Below, one piece after another: positions 24,062 through 32,723 of a stretch of DNA of 64,000 nucleotides. This DNA comes from Olsenella sp. An293 (GTDB taxonomy: Bacteria > Actinomycetota > Coriobacteriia > Coriobacteriales > Atopobiaceae): positions 1-64,000 of the forward strand of contig NZ_NFIT01000015.1 in NCBI RefSeq assembly GCF_002159495.1, in the 5' to 3' direction. The notes beneath the pieces were generated by a model. That model saw only the letters and a list, made by a program, of their open reading frames with translations, searched no databases and had not been told where the DNA came from. The translations under genes and the position numbers were made by a program. Every line of letters starts with the position of its first letter. Positions within the stretch are counted from its first letter, which is position 1.

Positions 24062-25002
24062 CCTCTCTCCGTCAGCGCGTCCTCAAGGCGCGCCAGGTCC
24101 TCCCGCGTGTCCACGTCGTCGAGCTCCCGCTCGTCAGCCGCCTCCACCAGGCGTACCCGGTCCGCGAGCTCGGCATGGCCGGCGAGAAGTGCGCGCCCCC
24201 CGGTGTCATTGTCCATCCGCGCGAGTGCGTCGAGCATGTCCGCCGGCCAGAGCACCGGATTTGCCGGCTGACCGCGCCACGCCAGGCGCACGATGGCCGT
24301 GGGCTCGCGCGTGAGCGCGGCGACCATGGAGCGCACGCTCTTCTCGGTAAGGAGCGGCTGGTCGCCGGTCACGAACAGACAGCCCGCGCGACGCCCCAGC
24401 GCCTCCAGGCCCGCGCGCATGGTGTCGCTCTTGCGCGGACCCGTGGCGCGCACGCAGCGCACCCCGAGCCGCCCGCAGAGGTCCTCGACCGCGTCCCAGC
24501 GCGTCACGACCACCACGTCGAGCAGGTCGGCGGGCAGCGCTGCGAGCGTGCGCTCGAGCACGGGCGTGCCGGCCAGCGGCGCCACGAGCTTCTCGCCCGC
24601 GACACCGCCAAATCGCGTCCCCTCCCCGGACGCCATGACCACGCATCCCAGGCGCGCCACGTCGGCAAAGCCCGAGAAGCACGTCTCGTAGGCGGCGGCG
24701 AGCGCCCAGCGGCTCGTGCGCTCGAAGGCTCGGTAGCGCTCGATGAGGTCGAGCGCCTGCGCGGTGAGCCTCGACCCGCCGCCGCCCGTGCCGCCGACCG
24801 TGCGCTCCGTCAGCGGGAAGCCAAAGGCGAGCTCCGCGTCGCGCACGAGCCGCGTGGCCTTGGTGTAGGCCATGCCCATGTCGATGGCGGCGGCGCGCAG
24901 GCTTCCCAGCTCGCCCACGCGCTCCAGCAGGTCGACGGGGCCGGGCCCAAAGACCCGGCGCCCGTCGTCGCCCAGAAGATATGCCCTGAGGTCGGGTCTC
25001 AT
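24055..25002 (-). CDS. mocA: ModE-type HTH fused to MocA-like nucleotidyltransferase
   Basis: Protein of 315 residues. The N-terminal third is a ModE/LysR-like winged helix (FGPGPVDLLERVGELGSLRAA; KATRLVRDAELAFGFPL). From about residue 118 it is an NTP-transferase related to MobA/MocA (CVVMASGEGTRFGG, VTGDQPLL, GQPANPVLWP), which would attach CMP or a related nucleotide to the Mo cofactor. The fusion could couple cofactor maturation with Mo-responsive gene control, which is inference. The 3' end lies in the 111-bp hairpin. Confidence 0.87.
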   Translation of the reverse strand: MRPDLRAYLLGDDGRRVFGPGPVDLLERVGELGSLRAAAIDMGMAYTKATRLVRDAELAFGFPLTERTVGGTGGGGSRLTAQALDLIERYRAFERTSRWALAAAYETCFSGFADVARLGCVVMASGEGTRFGGVAGEKLVAPLAGTPVLERTLAALPADLLDVVVVTRWDAVEDLCGRLGVRCVRATGPRKSDTMRAGLEALGRRAGCLFVTGDQPLLTEKSVRSMVAALTREPTAIVRLAWRGQPANPVLWPADMLDALARMDNDTGGRALLAGHAELADRVRLVEAADERELDDVDTREDLARLEDALTERGI

Positions 25003-25023
25003 GCCCCGCGCTCCCCCGTTCTT

Positions 25024-25094
25024 CTGTCAATTGGGGACAGTCCCCAAATCACATAAAACTTTTCTGTAAATTGGGGACTGTCCCCAACCTGCAG
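25024..25094. repeat. 71-bp composite palindromic element (copy B)
   Basis: Near-identical to 12840-12910: two TTGGGG-core palindromes around ACATAAAACTTTTCTGT. It fills the spacer between arcC and the mocA-like gene, ending one base before the arcC stop. In one minus-strand frame it again reads LGTVPN..KSFM and stop. Confidence 0.85.
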
Positions 25095-25095
25095 A

Positions 25096-26037
25096 CTACC
25101 CACGTACGATGGTACCCGTCTTGCCGGCGATGCCGTCGCTTGCCTTCTCGAGGAGCGTGATCAGCGACGAGCGGCCCGCGCCGGACTGCGCGAACGCGAG
25201 CGCCGCCTGGACCTTGGGCAGCATCGAGCCAGGCGCGAACTGGCCCTCGCCCACGTAGCGCTCCACGTCGGCGGGCGTGAGCTCGTCGAGCCAGCGCTGA
25301 TCGGGCTTGCCAAAGTTCACGGCGACCTTCTCCACCGCTGTCAGGATCACGAGGAAGTCGGCGTCGAGCTGCTCGGCGAGCTTGGCCGCCGCGAAGTCCT
25401 TGTCGATGACCGCCGCGGCGCCCTTGAGGTGGTTGCCCTCGGTCTTGAACACGGGGATGCCGCCGCCACCGCAGGCCACGACCACGTGGTTGGTCTCCAC
25501 GAGCGAGCGGATGGTGTCCAGCTCCACGATGCCCACCGGCTTGGGCGAGGCCACCACGCGACGGTAGCCGCGGCCCGCATCCTCGACCACGTTGTAGCCG
25601 CGCTCCGCGATCATGCGGTCGGCCTCCTCGCGCGTCATGAAGGCGCCGATCGGTTTGGTGGGGTTGGCGAAGGCCGGGTCGGCGGGGTCGACCTCGACCT
25701 GCGTGAGCACGGTGGCCGCGCCCACGTCGATCCCGCGGTCGAGCATCTCCTCGCGCAGGGCGTTCTGCAGGTCGTAGCCAATGTAGCCCTGGCTCATGGC
25801 CACGCAGACCGAGAGCGGGCACGGGATGTACTTCTCGGGGTCGGAGCGCGTGAGCTGGGTCATTGCCTCCTGGATCATGCCCACCTGCGGGCCGTTGCCG
25901 TGCGCCACCACGACCTCGTTGCCCTGCTCGATGAGGTCCACGATCGCGCGCGCCGTGTGCTTGACCGCCTCCATCTGCTCGGGCAGGTTGTTGCCCAGGG
26001 CGTTGCCACCCAGAGCGATGACGATACGCTTAGACAT
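25096..26037 (-). CDS. arcC: carbamate kinase
   Basis: Carbamate kinase of 313 residues (YqeA-like) that makes ATP and carbamate from carbamoyl phosphate and ADP. Motifs: IVIALGGNALG, VVAHGNGPQVG, VVASPKPVGIVE, VVACGGGGIPV and the C-terminal GSMLPKVQAALAF. Downstream of the carbamoyltransferase-like ygeW in the same direction, it is the energy-yielding step of the proposed purine/ureide pathway. Start ATG preceded by GAGAGGGC; an upstream in-frame ATG lies in the spacer hairpin. Confidence 0.95.
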   Translation of the reverse strand: MSKRIVIALGGNALGNNLPEQMEAVKHTARAIVDLIEQGNEVVVAHGNGPQVGMIQEAMTQLTRSDPEKYIPCPLSVCVAMSQGYIGYDLQNALREEMLDRGIDVGAATVLTQVEVDPADPAFANPTKPIGAFMTREEADRMIAERGYNVVEDAGRGYRRVVASPKPVGIVELDTIRSLVETNHVVVACGGGGIPVFKTEGNHLKGAAAVIDKDFAAAKLAEQLDADFLVILTAVEKVAVNFGKPDQRWLDELTPADVERYVGEGQFAPGSMLPKVQAALAFAQSGAGRSSLITLLEKASDGIAGKTGTIVRG

Positions 26038-26062
26038 TTGATGCCCTCTCAACGTAAGGACG

Positions 26063-26130
26063 GGGCCGCCCATAAGTCAGTGAGCGACTTCTGCGCGAGG
26101 CGCAGCGAGCGAACGACTTATGGGCGGCCC
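26063..26130. repeat. spacer hairpin between ygeW and arcC
   Basis: A perfect 16-bp stem GGGCCGCCCATAAGTC/GACTTATGGGCGGCCC holds an inner CTGCG/CGCAG hairpin. It lies inside the operon and may protect or attenuate mRNA. It shares TAAGTCAGTGAGCG-like sequence with the next spacer (27400-27415). Confidence 0.7.
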
Positions 26131-26152
26131 TCACCCGGACGAGCGATTGTTA

Positions 26153-27355
26153 CTACGCCTGGTTCCAGCGGGGCTTGGCCGCGGCCTCGAGCGCCGCGAG
26201 CGTGGCCACGGGGTCCTTGACCTTCTGCAGGAAGATCATGGCCGCGATGGCGTACGGCTTGTAGCTGGCCTCCTTGTACATGCCCACGCGGTGCATGTCA
26301 AAGACGTCGGCCATGACCTCGCCGTGCTCGCAGGAGACGCCGGAGATGTCAGCGGGCAGCGGGTGCATGTAAATCGTGTCGTCGCCGTGAGCGGTCTTGG
26401 CCATGAGCTCGCGCGTGGAGCACCAGTCCATGTGGGTGGCGTTCTGGGCGAGAAGCTCCTTCTCCAGCGCCTTGATGCCGGCGTCGTCGCCCTCGGCGTA
26501 GAGGTTGGTGCGCTTCTCCATGGCGGCGTAGGGGGCCCAGCTCTTGGGGATGACGATGTCGGCGCCCTCGAAGGCCTCGGCCATGGTGTTCACCTGCTTG
26601 AAGGTGCAGCCGGACTCGGCGGCGTAGGCCTTGGCGGCCTCCACGCGATCGCCCATGAGGTCGTAGCCCTCGGGGTGGGCCAGCGTGACGTCCATGCCAA
26701 AGCGCGGGAGCAGCGAGATGAGCGACTGCGGGCAGGAGAGCGGCTTGCCGTAGCTCGGGGAGTAGGCCCAGGTCACGGCCACCTTCTTGCCGCGGAGGTT
26801 CTCCAGGCCGCCAAACTCCTCGATGAGGTAGAGCATGTCGGCGGAGGACTGGGTCGGGTGGTCGGAGTCGGACTGCAGGGAGATGAGGGTCGGGCGGTGG
26901 TCGAGCACGCCGTCCTTGTAGGCCTCGTCAACGGACTCGGCGACCTCGGCCATGTAGGCGTCGCCCTTGCCGATGTACATGTCGTCGCGGATGCCGATGA
27001 CGTCGGCCATGAAGGAGATCATCGTGGCGGTCTCGCGGACGGTCTCGCCGTGGGCGATCTGAGACTTGCCCTCGTCGAGGTCCTGGAGCTGGAGGCCCAG
27101 GAGGTTCGTGGCCTTGGAGAACGAGAAGCGCGTGCGGGTGGAGTTGTCACGGAACAGCGACACCGCGAGGCCGGAGTCAAAGATGCGCGAGGAGATGTTG
27201 CGCTCGCGGAGGTTGCGCAGGGCCGCGGCCACGGCGTAGAGGGCGCGCAGCTCGTCGGTGGTCTTGTCCCAGGTGTGCAGGAAGTCGGCGTTGTACATGC
27301 CAGAGAAGTCGTAGCCCTTGAGCTCGTCGAGAAGCGCGGAGAAGTCCTTGGCCAT
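26153..27355 (-). CDS. ygeW: YgeW, knotted carbamoyltransferase family
   Basis: Carbamoyltransferase-fold protein of 400 residues. The carbamoyl-phosphate motif reads FRDNSTRTRFSF, with HPTQSSADM in the middle and HPLPADISG near the end. It belongs to the YgeW subgroup (TIGR03316), whose acceptor is not ornithine or aspartate in the standard way and which travels with ygeX, ygeY and SDMH genes. In the purine pathway it is expected to yield carbamoyl phosphate for ArcC by phosphorolysis of a ureido compound; this is inferred from context. Confidence 0.93.
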   Translation of the reverse strand: MAKDFSALLDELKGYDFSGMYNADFLHTWDKTTDELRALYAVAAALRNLRERNISSRIFDSGLAVSLFRDNSTRTRFSFSKATNLLGLQLQDLDEGKSQIAHGETVRETATMISFMADVIGIRDDMYIGKGDAYMAEVAESVDEAYKDGVLDHRPTLISLQSDSDHPTQSSADMLYLIEEFGGLENLRGKKVAVTWAYSPSYGKPLSCPQSLISLLPRFGMDVTLAHPEGYDLMGDRVEAAKAYAAESGCTFKQVNTMAEAFEGADIVIPKSWAPYAAMEKRTNLYAEGDDAGIKALEKELLAQNATHMDWCSTRELMAKTAHGDDTIYMHPLPADISGVSCEHGEVMADVFDMHRVGMYKEASYKPYAIAAMIFLQKVKDPVATLAALEAAAKPRWNQA

Positions 27356-27414
27356 TGTGGTTTCCTTTCAATCGAATACGCGAGACGTACGGGTCAGTCC
27401 TAAGTCAGCGAGCG

Positions 27415-27507
27415 CCGTTGTGACGGAGCAGATTGCCCCGAAGGAGGAGGGCGCACGCCTGGAGTGCGGCGCCCGACGAGTGAGGGGCAAGATGCCCGTC
27501 ACAACGG
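27415..27507. repeat. spacer hairpin between ygeY and ygeW
   Basis: CCGTTGTGACGG/CCGTCACAACGG and TTGCCCC/GGGGCAA form a long interrupted stem, with GC-rich repeats (GGCGCACGCC, GCGGCGCC) inside. It is the second structured spacer in this operon. Confidence 0.65.
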
Positions 27508-27525
27508 TGCGCAGCGTCGAGAACG

Positions 27526-28932
27526 TTACTTGATGTCGTTGTCAGTGGCGCCGGCGCGGAAGACGGTGACGTCGCCGGTCTTCTTGGACGGGTCGTAGAG
27601 GTTGAGCGCGGCTGTGTAGAGCGCGGCGCAGGTCACGAGGTCCTGCTTGTAGGTGACCTCGTTGGGCGCGTGCGCCTGGCTCTCGGCGCCGGGGCCAAAG
27701 CCCACGCAGGGGATGCCGTAGCGACCCTGGATGGAGACGCAGTTGGTCGAGAAGGTCCACTTGTCCGTGAGCGGGCGGCCGGCGCGCTTGTCCATGGAGG
27801 CCTCGCAGCCGATGCGCTCGTCGCCGTAGAGGGCGTGGTGCGCGTCAACGAGGGCCTGGACGTGGGCCGCGCTCTCGGCGTTGATCCACGTGGGGAAGTA
27901 GGCCTCGGTCTCGTAGACGGTGCCCTTCCAGCTCGGGCGATCGTACATGTACATGGAGACCTTGACGTCGTCGCCGTACTTCTTGACGGACGGAAGGTCG
28001 CGGATCTCCTGGAGGCAGGAGTCCCAGGTCTCGCCGGCGGTCATGCGGCGGTCGATGGAGATCGCGCAGGAGTCGGCGACGGCGCAGCGGCTCGGGGAGG
28101 TGTAGAAGATCTGGGAGACGGTGCAGGTGCCGCGACCGAGGAAGCGCGCATCCTCGAAGTGCTCGGGGTTGTACTTGGGGTCGAGCATCTTGACGAGGCC
28201 CTTGATGTCGGTGGACTCGTCGCAGCCGTTGTTGTTGAGGGCGCGGACGTCGGCGATGATGTCGGCCATCTTGTAGATGGCGTTGTCGCCGCGGTCGGGC
28301 GCGGAGCCGTGGCAGGAGACGCCGTGGACGTCGACGCGAATCTCCATGCGGCCGCGGTGGCCACGGTAGATGCCGCCGTCGGTGGGCTCGGTGGAGATCA
28401 CAAAGTCAATCTTCTCGCACGCGTCCTCGGGGCCGTCGAAGTACTTGTTGACGATGTACTGCCAGCACATGCCGTCGCAGTCCTCCTCCTGGACGGAACC
28501 GACGACCATGATCTTGTAGCCCTCGGGGATCAGTCCCAGGTCCTTCATCATCTTCGCGGCGTACGTAGCGGACGCCATGCCGCCCTCCTGGTCGGAGCCG
28601 CCGCGGCCGTAGATGAGCTCGTCGGTCTCGTAGCCCTCGTAGGGGTCGGCCTCCCAGTTGTCGCGGTTGCCGATGCCCACGGTGTCGATGTGGGAGTCGA
28701 TGGCGATGATCTTGTCGCCCTCGCCCATCCAGCCGATGACGTTGCCCAGGCCGTCGACCTCGACCTTGTCAAAGCCGAGCTTCTCCATCTCGGCCTTGAT
28801 GCAGGCCACGACCTCGCCCTCCTCGCAGGACTCGGAGGGGTGGGAAATCATCGCGCGCAGGAAGGCGGTCATGTCCTTGCCGTAGGCCTCCGCGGCGCTC
28901 TTGATCTCGTCGAAGTTCAGTTCCTTGGCCAT
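27526..28932 (-). CDS. ygeY: YgeY-family M20 hydrolase, selenium metabolism-linked
   Basis: M20/ArgE-type metallohydrolase of 468 residues. Metal-site motifs include [31 protein letters not shown] and [19 protein letters not shown]; dimerisation and later residues ([15 protein letters not shown]) are intact. The YgeY family is tied to SDMH loci and anaerobic purine breakdown. It likely hydrolyses an amide or ureido bond of the ring-opened intermediate. It lies between ygeX and ygeW in one leftward unit. Confidence 0.93.
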   Translation of the reverse strand: MAKELNFDEIKSAAEAYGKDMTAFLRAMISHPSESCEEGEVVACIKAEMEKLGFDKVEVDGLGNVIGWMGEGDKIIAIDSHIDTVGIGNRDNWEADPYEGYETDELIYGRGGSDQEGGMASATYAAKMMKDLGLIPEGYKIMVVGSVQEEDCDGMCWQYIVNKYFDGPEDACEKIDFVISTEPTDGGIYRGHRGRMEIRVDVHGVSCHGSAPDRGDNAIYKMADIIADVRALNNNGCDESTDIKGLVKMLDPKYNPEHFEDARFLGRGTCTVSQIFYTSPSRCAVADSCAISIDRRMTAGETWDSCLQEIRDLPSVKKYGDDVKVSMYMYDRPSWKGTVYETEAYFPTWINAESAAHVQALVDAHHALYGDERIGCEASMDKRAGRPLTDKWTFSTNCVSIQGRYGIPCVGFGPGAESQAHAPNEVTYKQDLVTCAALYTAALNLYDPSKKTGDVTVFRAGATDNDIK

Positions 28933-28973
28933 TTTGCTTACGTCCTTTCTGACGCTTCCGTTGTGTCTTGTGC

Positions 28974-28995
28974 CGAGAAGAACCCGTTCTTCTCG
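28974..28995. terminator. hairpin made of two inverted CGAGAAGAAC words
   Basis: CGAGAAGAAC and GTTCTTCTCG face each other with a 2-base gap in the ygeX-ygeY spacer. It can fold as a short stem and contains two copies of the window's most over-represented word. Confidence 0.6.
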
Positions 28996-29002
28996 CTCTC
29001 CC

Positions 29003-30217
29003 CTACTCGGCGGGGTACGCGCCCTCCCAGACGACCTTGCGGTAGTTCACGGGATCGGTGTCTCCCTCGGTCGAGAACATGAGCACGGAGCTCTTCTCGT
29101 CCAGGCCGATGGCATCGCGGAGCTCGGCGTACTCGTCGGACTCCATGAGCGTGGTGATCAGGCCCGCGCCCACGGCGCCGGACTCGCCGGAGATGACGCG
29201 CGGATCGCCCTTCTTGGGGGCGCCGAGGACGCGCATGCCCTTGGCGGCGACCCAGTTGGGGCAGCTCACGAAGACGCTCACGTGGTTGCGCAGGATGTCC
29301 CAGCCCAGGGTGTTGGGCTCGCCGCACGCGAGGCCCGCCATGATCGTGGGCATGTCGCCGTCCACGATGCGAGGCTCGCCGTCGCCGGCCAGGGCGCCCT
29401 TGTAGAGGCAGGCCGCGGTGTCGGCCTCCATCACCACGAAGATGGGCGGGTTCTCCGGGAAGAGGTTGGTGAAGTAGCCCACGACGCCGCCGGCAAGGGA
29501 GCCCACGCCGGCCTGAACGAAGACGTGCGTCGGGCGCTCGACGCCGGCAGCGCGCAGCTGCTCGGCCGCCTCGGAGGCCATGGTGCCGTAGCCCTCCATG
29601 ATCCAGGACGGAATCTCCTCGTAGCCCTCCCAGGCGGTGTCCTGCACGATGACGCCGTTCTCGCAGGCCTCGGCCTCGGCGGCGGCCATGCGGACGCACT
29701 CGTCGTAGTTGACGTCCTCGATTGTGACCTCGGCGCCCTCGGCGGCGATGTTGTCAAAGCGGCTCTTCACGCTGCCCTTGGGCATGTGCACGACGGCCTT
29801 CTGGCCGAGCTTGTTGGCGGCCCAGGCCACGCCGCGGCCGTGGTTGCCGTCCGTGGCGGTGAAGAAGGTGGCCTGGCCGAAGTCGCGGGCGAGCTCGTCG
29901 CTCGTGAGGTAGTCGTAGGTCATCTCGGAGACCGGGCGGCCGATCTTCTGGGCGATGTAGTTGGCCATGGCGAAGGAGCCGCCGAGCACCTTGAAGGCGT
30001 TGAGGCCAAAGCGGCAGGACTCGTCCTTGACGGCGAGGTTCGCGAGGCCAAGCTCCCCCGCCAGCGCGTCGAGCTTGGCGAGGGGCGTGACGTCGTACTG
30101 CGGGAAGCTCCGGTGGAAGCTTCGGGCTGCCTCCACGTTCTCAAGGGACATGATGCCCAGGTGCGCATCGTCGCTCTTGGGCATCTTGTTGACAACCCAC
30201 TTGATCTTCTCGCTCAC
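29003..30217 (-). CDS. ygeX: YgeX, diaminopropionate ammonia-lyase family
   Basis: Fold-type II PLP enzyme of 404 residues. The PLP Lys is within [33 protein letters not shown] and the phosphate-binding glycine loop ([13 protein letters not shown]) are present. It cleaves 2,3-diaminopropionate to pyruvate and ammonia via 2-aminoacrylate. In purine-utilising anaerobes it acts in the ygeXYW set. The start is a GTG after AAGGAGGAAGC. It is the first gene of the leftward operon, with a palindromic operator 30 bases upstream. Confidence 0.93.
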   Translation of the reverse strand: MSEKIKWVVNKMPKSDDAHLGIMSLENVEAARSFHRSFPQYDVTPLAKLDALAGELGLANLAVKDESCRFGLNAFKVLGGSFAMANYIAQKIGRPVSEMTYDYLTSDELARDFGQATFFTATDGNHGRGVAWAANKLGQKAVVHMPKGSVKSRFDNIAAEGAEVTIEDVNYDECVRMAAAEAEACENGVIVQDTAWEGYEEIPSWIMEGYGTMASEAAEQLRAAGVERPTHVFVQAGVGSLAGGVVGYFTNLFPENPPIFVVMEADTAACLYKGALAGDGEPRIVDGDMPTIMAGLACGEPNTLGWDILRNHVSVFVSCPNWVAAKGMRVLGAPKKGDPRVISGESGAVGAGLITTLMESDEYAELRDAIGLDEKSSVLMFSTEGDTDPVNYRKVVWEGAYPAE

Positions 30218-30246
30218 GCTTCCTCCTTGCTTCGCCTGCGTGCGTG

Positions 30247-30281
30247 CCAACTTTTTGTCTGCTTACCAAACAGAAAGTTTG
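30247..30281. promoter_or_regulatory. operator-like palindrome upstream of ygeX
   Basis: An imperfect 15-bp inverted repeat (12 of 15 match) with a 5-base centre lies in the A/T-rich leader upstream of ygeX, inside G+C-rich sequence. It is a candidate binding site for a purine- or Se/Mo-responsive regulator. Confidence 0.5.
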
Positions 30282-30720
30282 TTAGCCCATATATTCCCAC
30301 ATTTCAAGGGTGTTGCAAGGGGATTTTTTTCTGCGCGGTGAGCGTCGCGTTTGCATCGGCGAGCGGTGTCGGCCGTGCGTGCCACTTCACAACCAGCACA
30401 CGGCCAAACGCGGGCCAGCTGATGTAACTTCGGAATGGTGTGCGAGTGCAATCCGCACGCGAAATCGGGTGCCGGAGAAGCCTTCGCTCTGCAATTTGGC
30501 CCTTCGATCCATTTTTCGCGGCTCCCACGAACAAAAGTCGCCTTCGATCCATGCGAAATGAGCTGTATTTGCTTCGACTCTCTCGAATGGATTCACTATT
30601 GATTGTATTTATTTAAGTTTTCTAAAGCAGACCATCGTCGCTGGCCAAAAATCGCATGGATTGAAGGCGACTTTTGTTTTCTGGAGCCCGGCAAAATGGA
30701 TCGAAGGGCGTTTTTGCACG

Positions 30721-30747
30721 GTCGGGCGCCCCATAGGGGCGCCCGAC
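30721..30747 (-). terminator. prfC terminator hairpin
   Basis: The perfect 12-bp stem GTCGGGCGCCCC/GGGGCGCCCGAC with a 3-base loop lies 50 bases downstream of the prfC stop. On the minus strand it is followed by GTGCAAAAACG, so the U-tract is weak. Confidence 0.65.
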
Positions 30748-30798
30748 AAGGCGATTCCTCAATTGTTGCCGGCCGCGCCGCCCGCCGAACGCCCGTCC

Positions 30799-32418
30799 CT
30801 AGAAGGTCACGTTGCCAAACTCGGAGAGACGCAGGTCGGGGTTGTGCTCAATCGCCCAGTCGAGGTTCCACTGGCTCGTGAAGAGCAGCAGCTTGCCCCC
30901 GCGCATGTCCTCCACGCGAAGCGTCTCCCTCGTGAGGTTGAGCGAGCGAATGTCCACCTCGCCTTCAGACTCGTCGATCCAACGAATCAGGCTGTAGGGC
31001 AGCGGCGAGCGGTAGACCTCGACGTGGTACTCGCTCTTGAGGCGCTGCTCGAGCACCTCGAACTGCAGCACGCCGACCACGCCCACGATCACGCGCTCCA
31101 TGCCGGCTCCATACTCGCGGAAGATCTGGATGGCGCCCTCCTGCGCGAGCTCCTCCATGCCCTTGACGAACTGCTTGCGCTTGAGCGTGTCAACCTGCTC
31201 GATGCGCGCGAAGTGCTCGGGCGCGAAGGTGGGGATTCCGGCGTAGCGGACGTGACCGCCCACCTTGCACAGCGTGTCGCCGATGGAGAAGATGCCCGGG
31301 TCGAAGAGGCCCACGATGTCGCCGGCATACGCCTCGTCCACGGTGGCGCGGTCGTCGGCCATCATCGCCGTGCCGGTGGCGAGCTTGATCTTGCGGCCAC
31401 CCTGGACGTGCCAGGCGTCCATCCCGCGCTCGAACTTTCCCGAGCAGATGCGCAGGAAGGCGATGCGGTCGCGGTGGTTCTTGTCCATGTTGGCCTGGAT
31501 CTTAAAGACGAAGCCGGAGAAGTCCGGGTCCGCGGCCTCCACCGGCTCGCCCGTCTCGGCGTCGACGTGGGCCGACGGCGCAGGCGCCAGGCGCAGGAAG
31601 TCGCGCAGGAACGGCTCCACGCCAAAGTTGGTGAGCGCCGAGCCAAAGAAGACGGGGCTGAGCTTGCCCGTGCGCACGGCCTCGAGGTCGAACTCGTGGT
31701 CCGCGCCGTCGAGCAGCTCGATGTCGTCCATGAGGTTGCGGTGGTTCTCCTCGCCGATGAGCTCGTCGAGGGCGGCGTCGCCGAGCTCGGCCTCGACCTC
31801 GTTCACGCGCTTGGTGGCGTTGGCGCGGCCGTCTCCCTCGAAGGCGAGGACGTGTCGGCTCGCACGGTCGAAGACGCCGCGGAACGTGCGGCCGTTGCCG
31901 ATGGGCCAGTTCATGGGGTAGGTGCCGATGCCGAGCACGCTCTCGATCTCCTCCATGAGGTCAAAGGGGTCGCGCGTCTCGTGGTCGAGCTTGTTCACGA
32001 AGGTGAAGATGGGGATGCCGCGCAGCGCGCAGACCTTGAAGAGCTTGACGGTCTGGGCCTCGACGCCCTTGGCGCCGTCGATGACCATGACCGCGGAGTC
32101 GGCCGCCATGAGCGTGCGGTAGGTGTCCTCGGAGAAGTCCTGGTGACCGGGGGTGTCGAGGATGTTCACGCAGCAGCCGCCGTAGGTGAACTGCAGGACC
32201 GAGGAGGTGACGGAGATGCCGCGCGCCTTCTCGATGTCCATCCAGTCGGAGACCGCGTGCTTGGCGCTCGACTTGCCCTTGACCGAGCCGGCGCTCTGGA
32301 TGGTGCCGGTGTAGAGCAGGAGCTTCTCGGTGAGCGTGGTCTTGCCCGCGTCCGGGTGCGAGATGATGGCAAACGTGCGGCGCGAGGCGATCTGTTCGGC
32401 AAGGCTGGCGCTGGGCAT
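30799..32418 (-). CDS. prfC: peptide chain release factor 3
   Basis: Translational GTPase of 539 residues. G1 is ISHPDAGKTTLTEKLL, G3 is LDTPGHQDF and G4 is FVNKLDHE. The domain order (G domain, beta barrel, C-terminal alpha/beta domain) and length fit RF3, which recycles RF1/RF2 from ribosomes. The start is the ATG of MPSASLAEQ, with an AAAGAAG upstream; a longer in-frame extension has no conserved sequence. It is a monocistronic housekeeping gene at the border of the accessory region. Confidence 0.95.
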   Translation of the reverse strand: MPSASLAEQIASRRTFAIISHPDAGKTTLTEKLLLYTGTIQSAGSVKGKSSAKHAVSDWMDIEKARGISVTSSVLQFTYGGCCVNILDTPGHQDFSEDTYRTLMAADSAVMVIDGAKGVEAQTVKLFKVCALRGIPIFTFVNKLDHETRDPFDLMEEIESVLGIGTYPMNWPIGNGRTFRGVFDRASRHVLAFEGDGRANATKRVNEVEAELGDAALDELIGEENHRNLMDDIELLDGADHEFDLEAVRTGKLSPVFFGSALTNFGVEPFLRDFLRLAPAPSAHVDAETGEPVEAADPDFSGFVFKIQANMDKNHRDRIAFLRICSGKFERGMDAWHVQGGRKIKLATGTAMMADDRATVDEAYAGDIVGLFDPGIFSIGDTLCKVGGHVRYAGIPTFAPEHFARIEQVDTLKRKQFVKGMEELAQEGAIQIFREYGAGMERVIVGVVGVLQFEVLEQRLKSEYHVEVYRSPLPYSLIRWIDESEGEVDIRSLNLTRETLRVEDMRGGKLLLFTSQWNLDWAIEHNPDLRLSEFGNVTF

Positions 32419-32723
32419 GGGTCTTCTTTCGTGTCGTGCGGTGATTCGAAGGGGTGCCCCTTCGCATCTGTTTTCGTATTCGGCCCAGCCATTGTAGCGA
32501 GAAGCGCGGGCGCGGGACACGGCTTCGGCCGTGTTCACCGTGTTTCCCCGGACAAAGTGGCGCCATGATGAGGGGCGGGCTTTGTCCGGGGAAGCATGGT
32601 GATGCGCGGGCGAGAAGAACGCGCGGGTGCAGGGTTTGTCGGAAGTGACTTACAGAACCGTCACAGCCACATGCGAGCTGAGACGAGCGGGCATACTCAC
32701 CTCAATCGAAACGAGGAGGGAAC
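32419..32723. other. intergenic with long inverted repeat
   Basis: About 300 bases without a gene. It holds an inverted repeat of 22-bp arms (32536-32557 and 32580-32601; perfect inner part TTCCCCGGACAAAG/CTTTGTCCGGGGAA) and a CGAGAAGAAC word at 32611 flanked on both sides by GCGCGGG. Confidence 0.55.

Larger units (their letters stand above)
30218..30798. other. intergenic with operator, dimer repeats and terminator
   Basis: About 580 bases without a gene. From left to right: the palindrome CCAACTTTTTGTCTG/CAAACAGAAAGTTTG (30247-30281) near the ygeX promoter; the 58-bp dimer repeat in inverted orientation (30498-30555); an A/T-rich stretch at 30575-30625; the same repeat in direct orientation (30653-30710); and the prfC terminator. 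Confidence 0.65.

Noticed and set aside
25049-25822. Alternative frame over arcC ending in the composite repeat
   Set aside because: Shadow of arcC; only noted because the repeat part reads LGTVPN..KSFM as in the ABC ATPase.
30218-30798. Replication origin, suggested by the strand switch of CGAGAAGAAC near 29-32 kb and inverted repeats
   Set aside because: No dnaA, dnaN or DnaA-box cluster; the strand bias partly follows gene direction and numbers are small.
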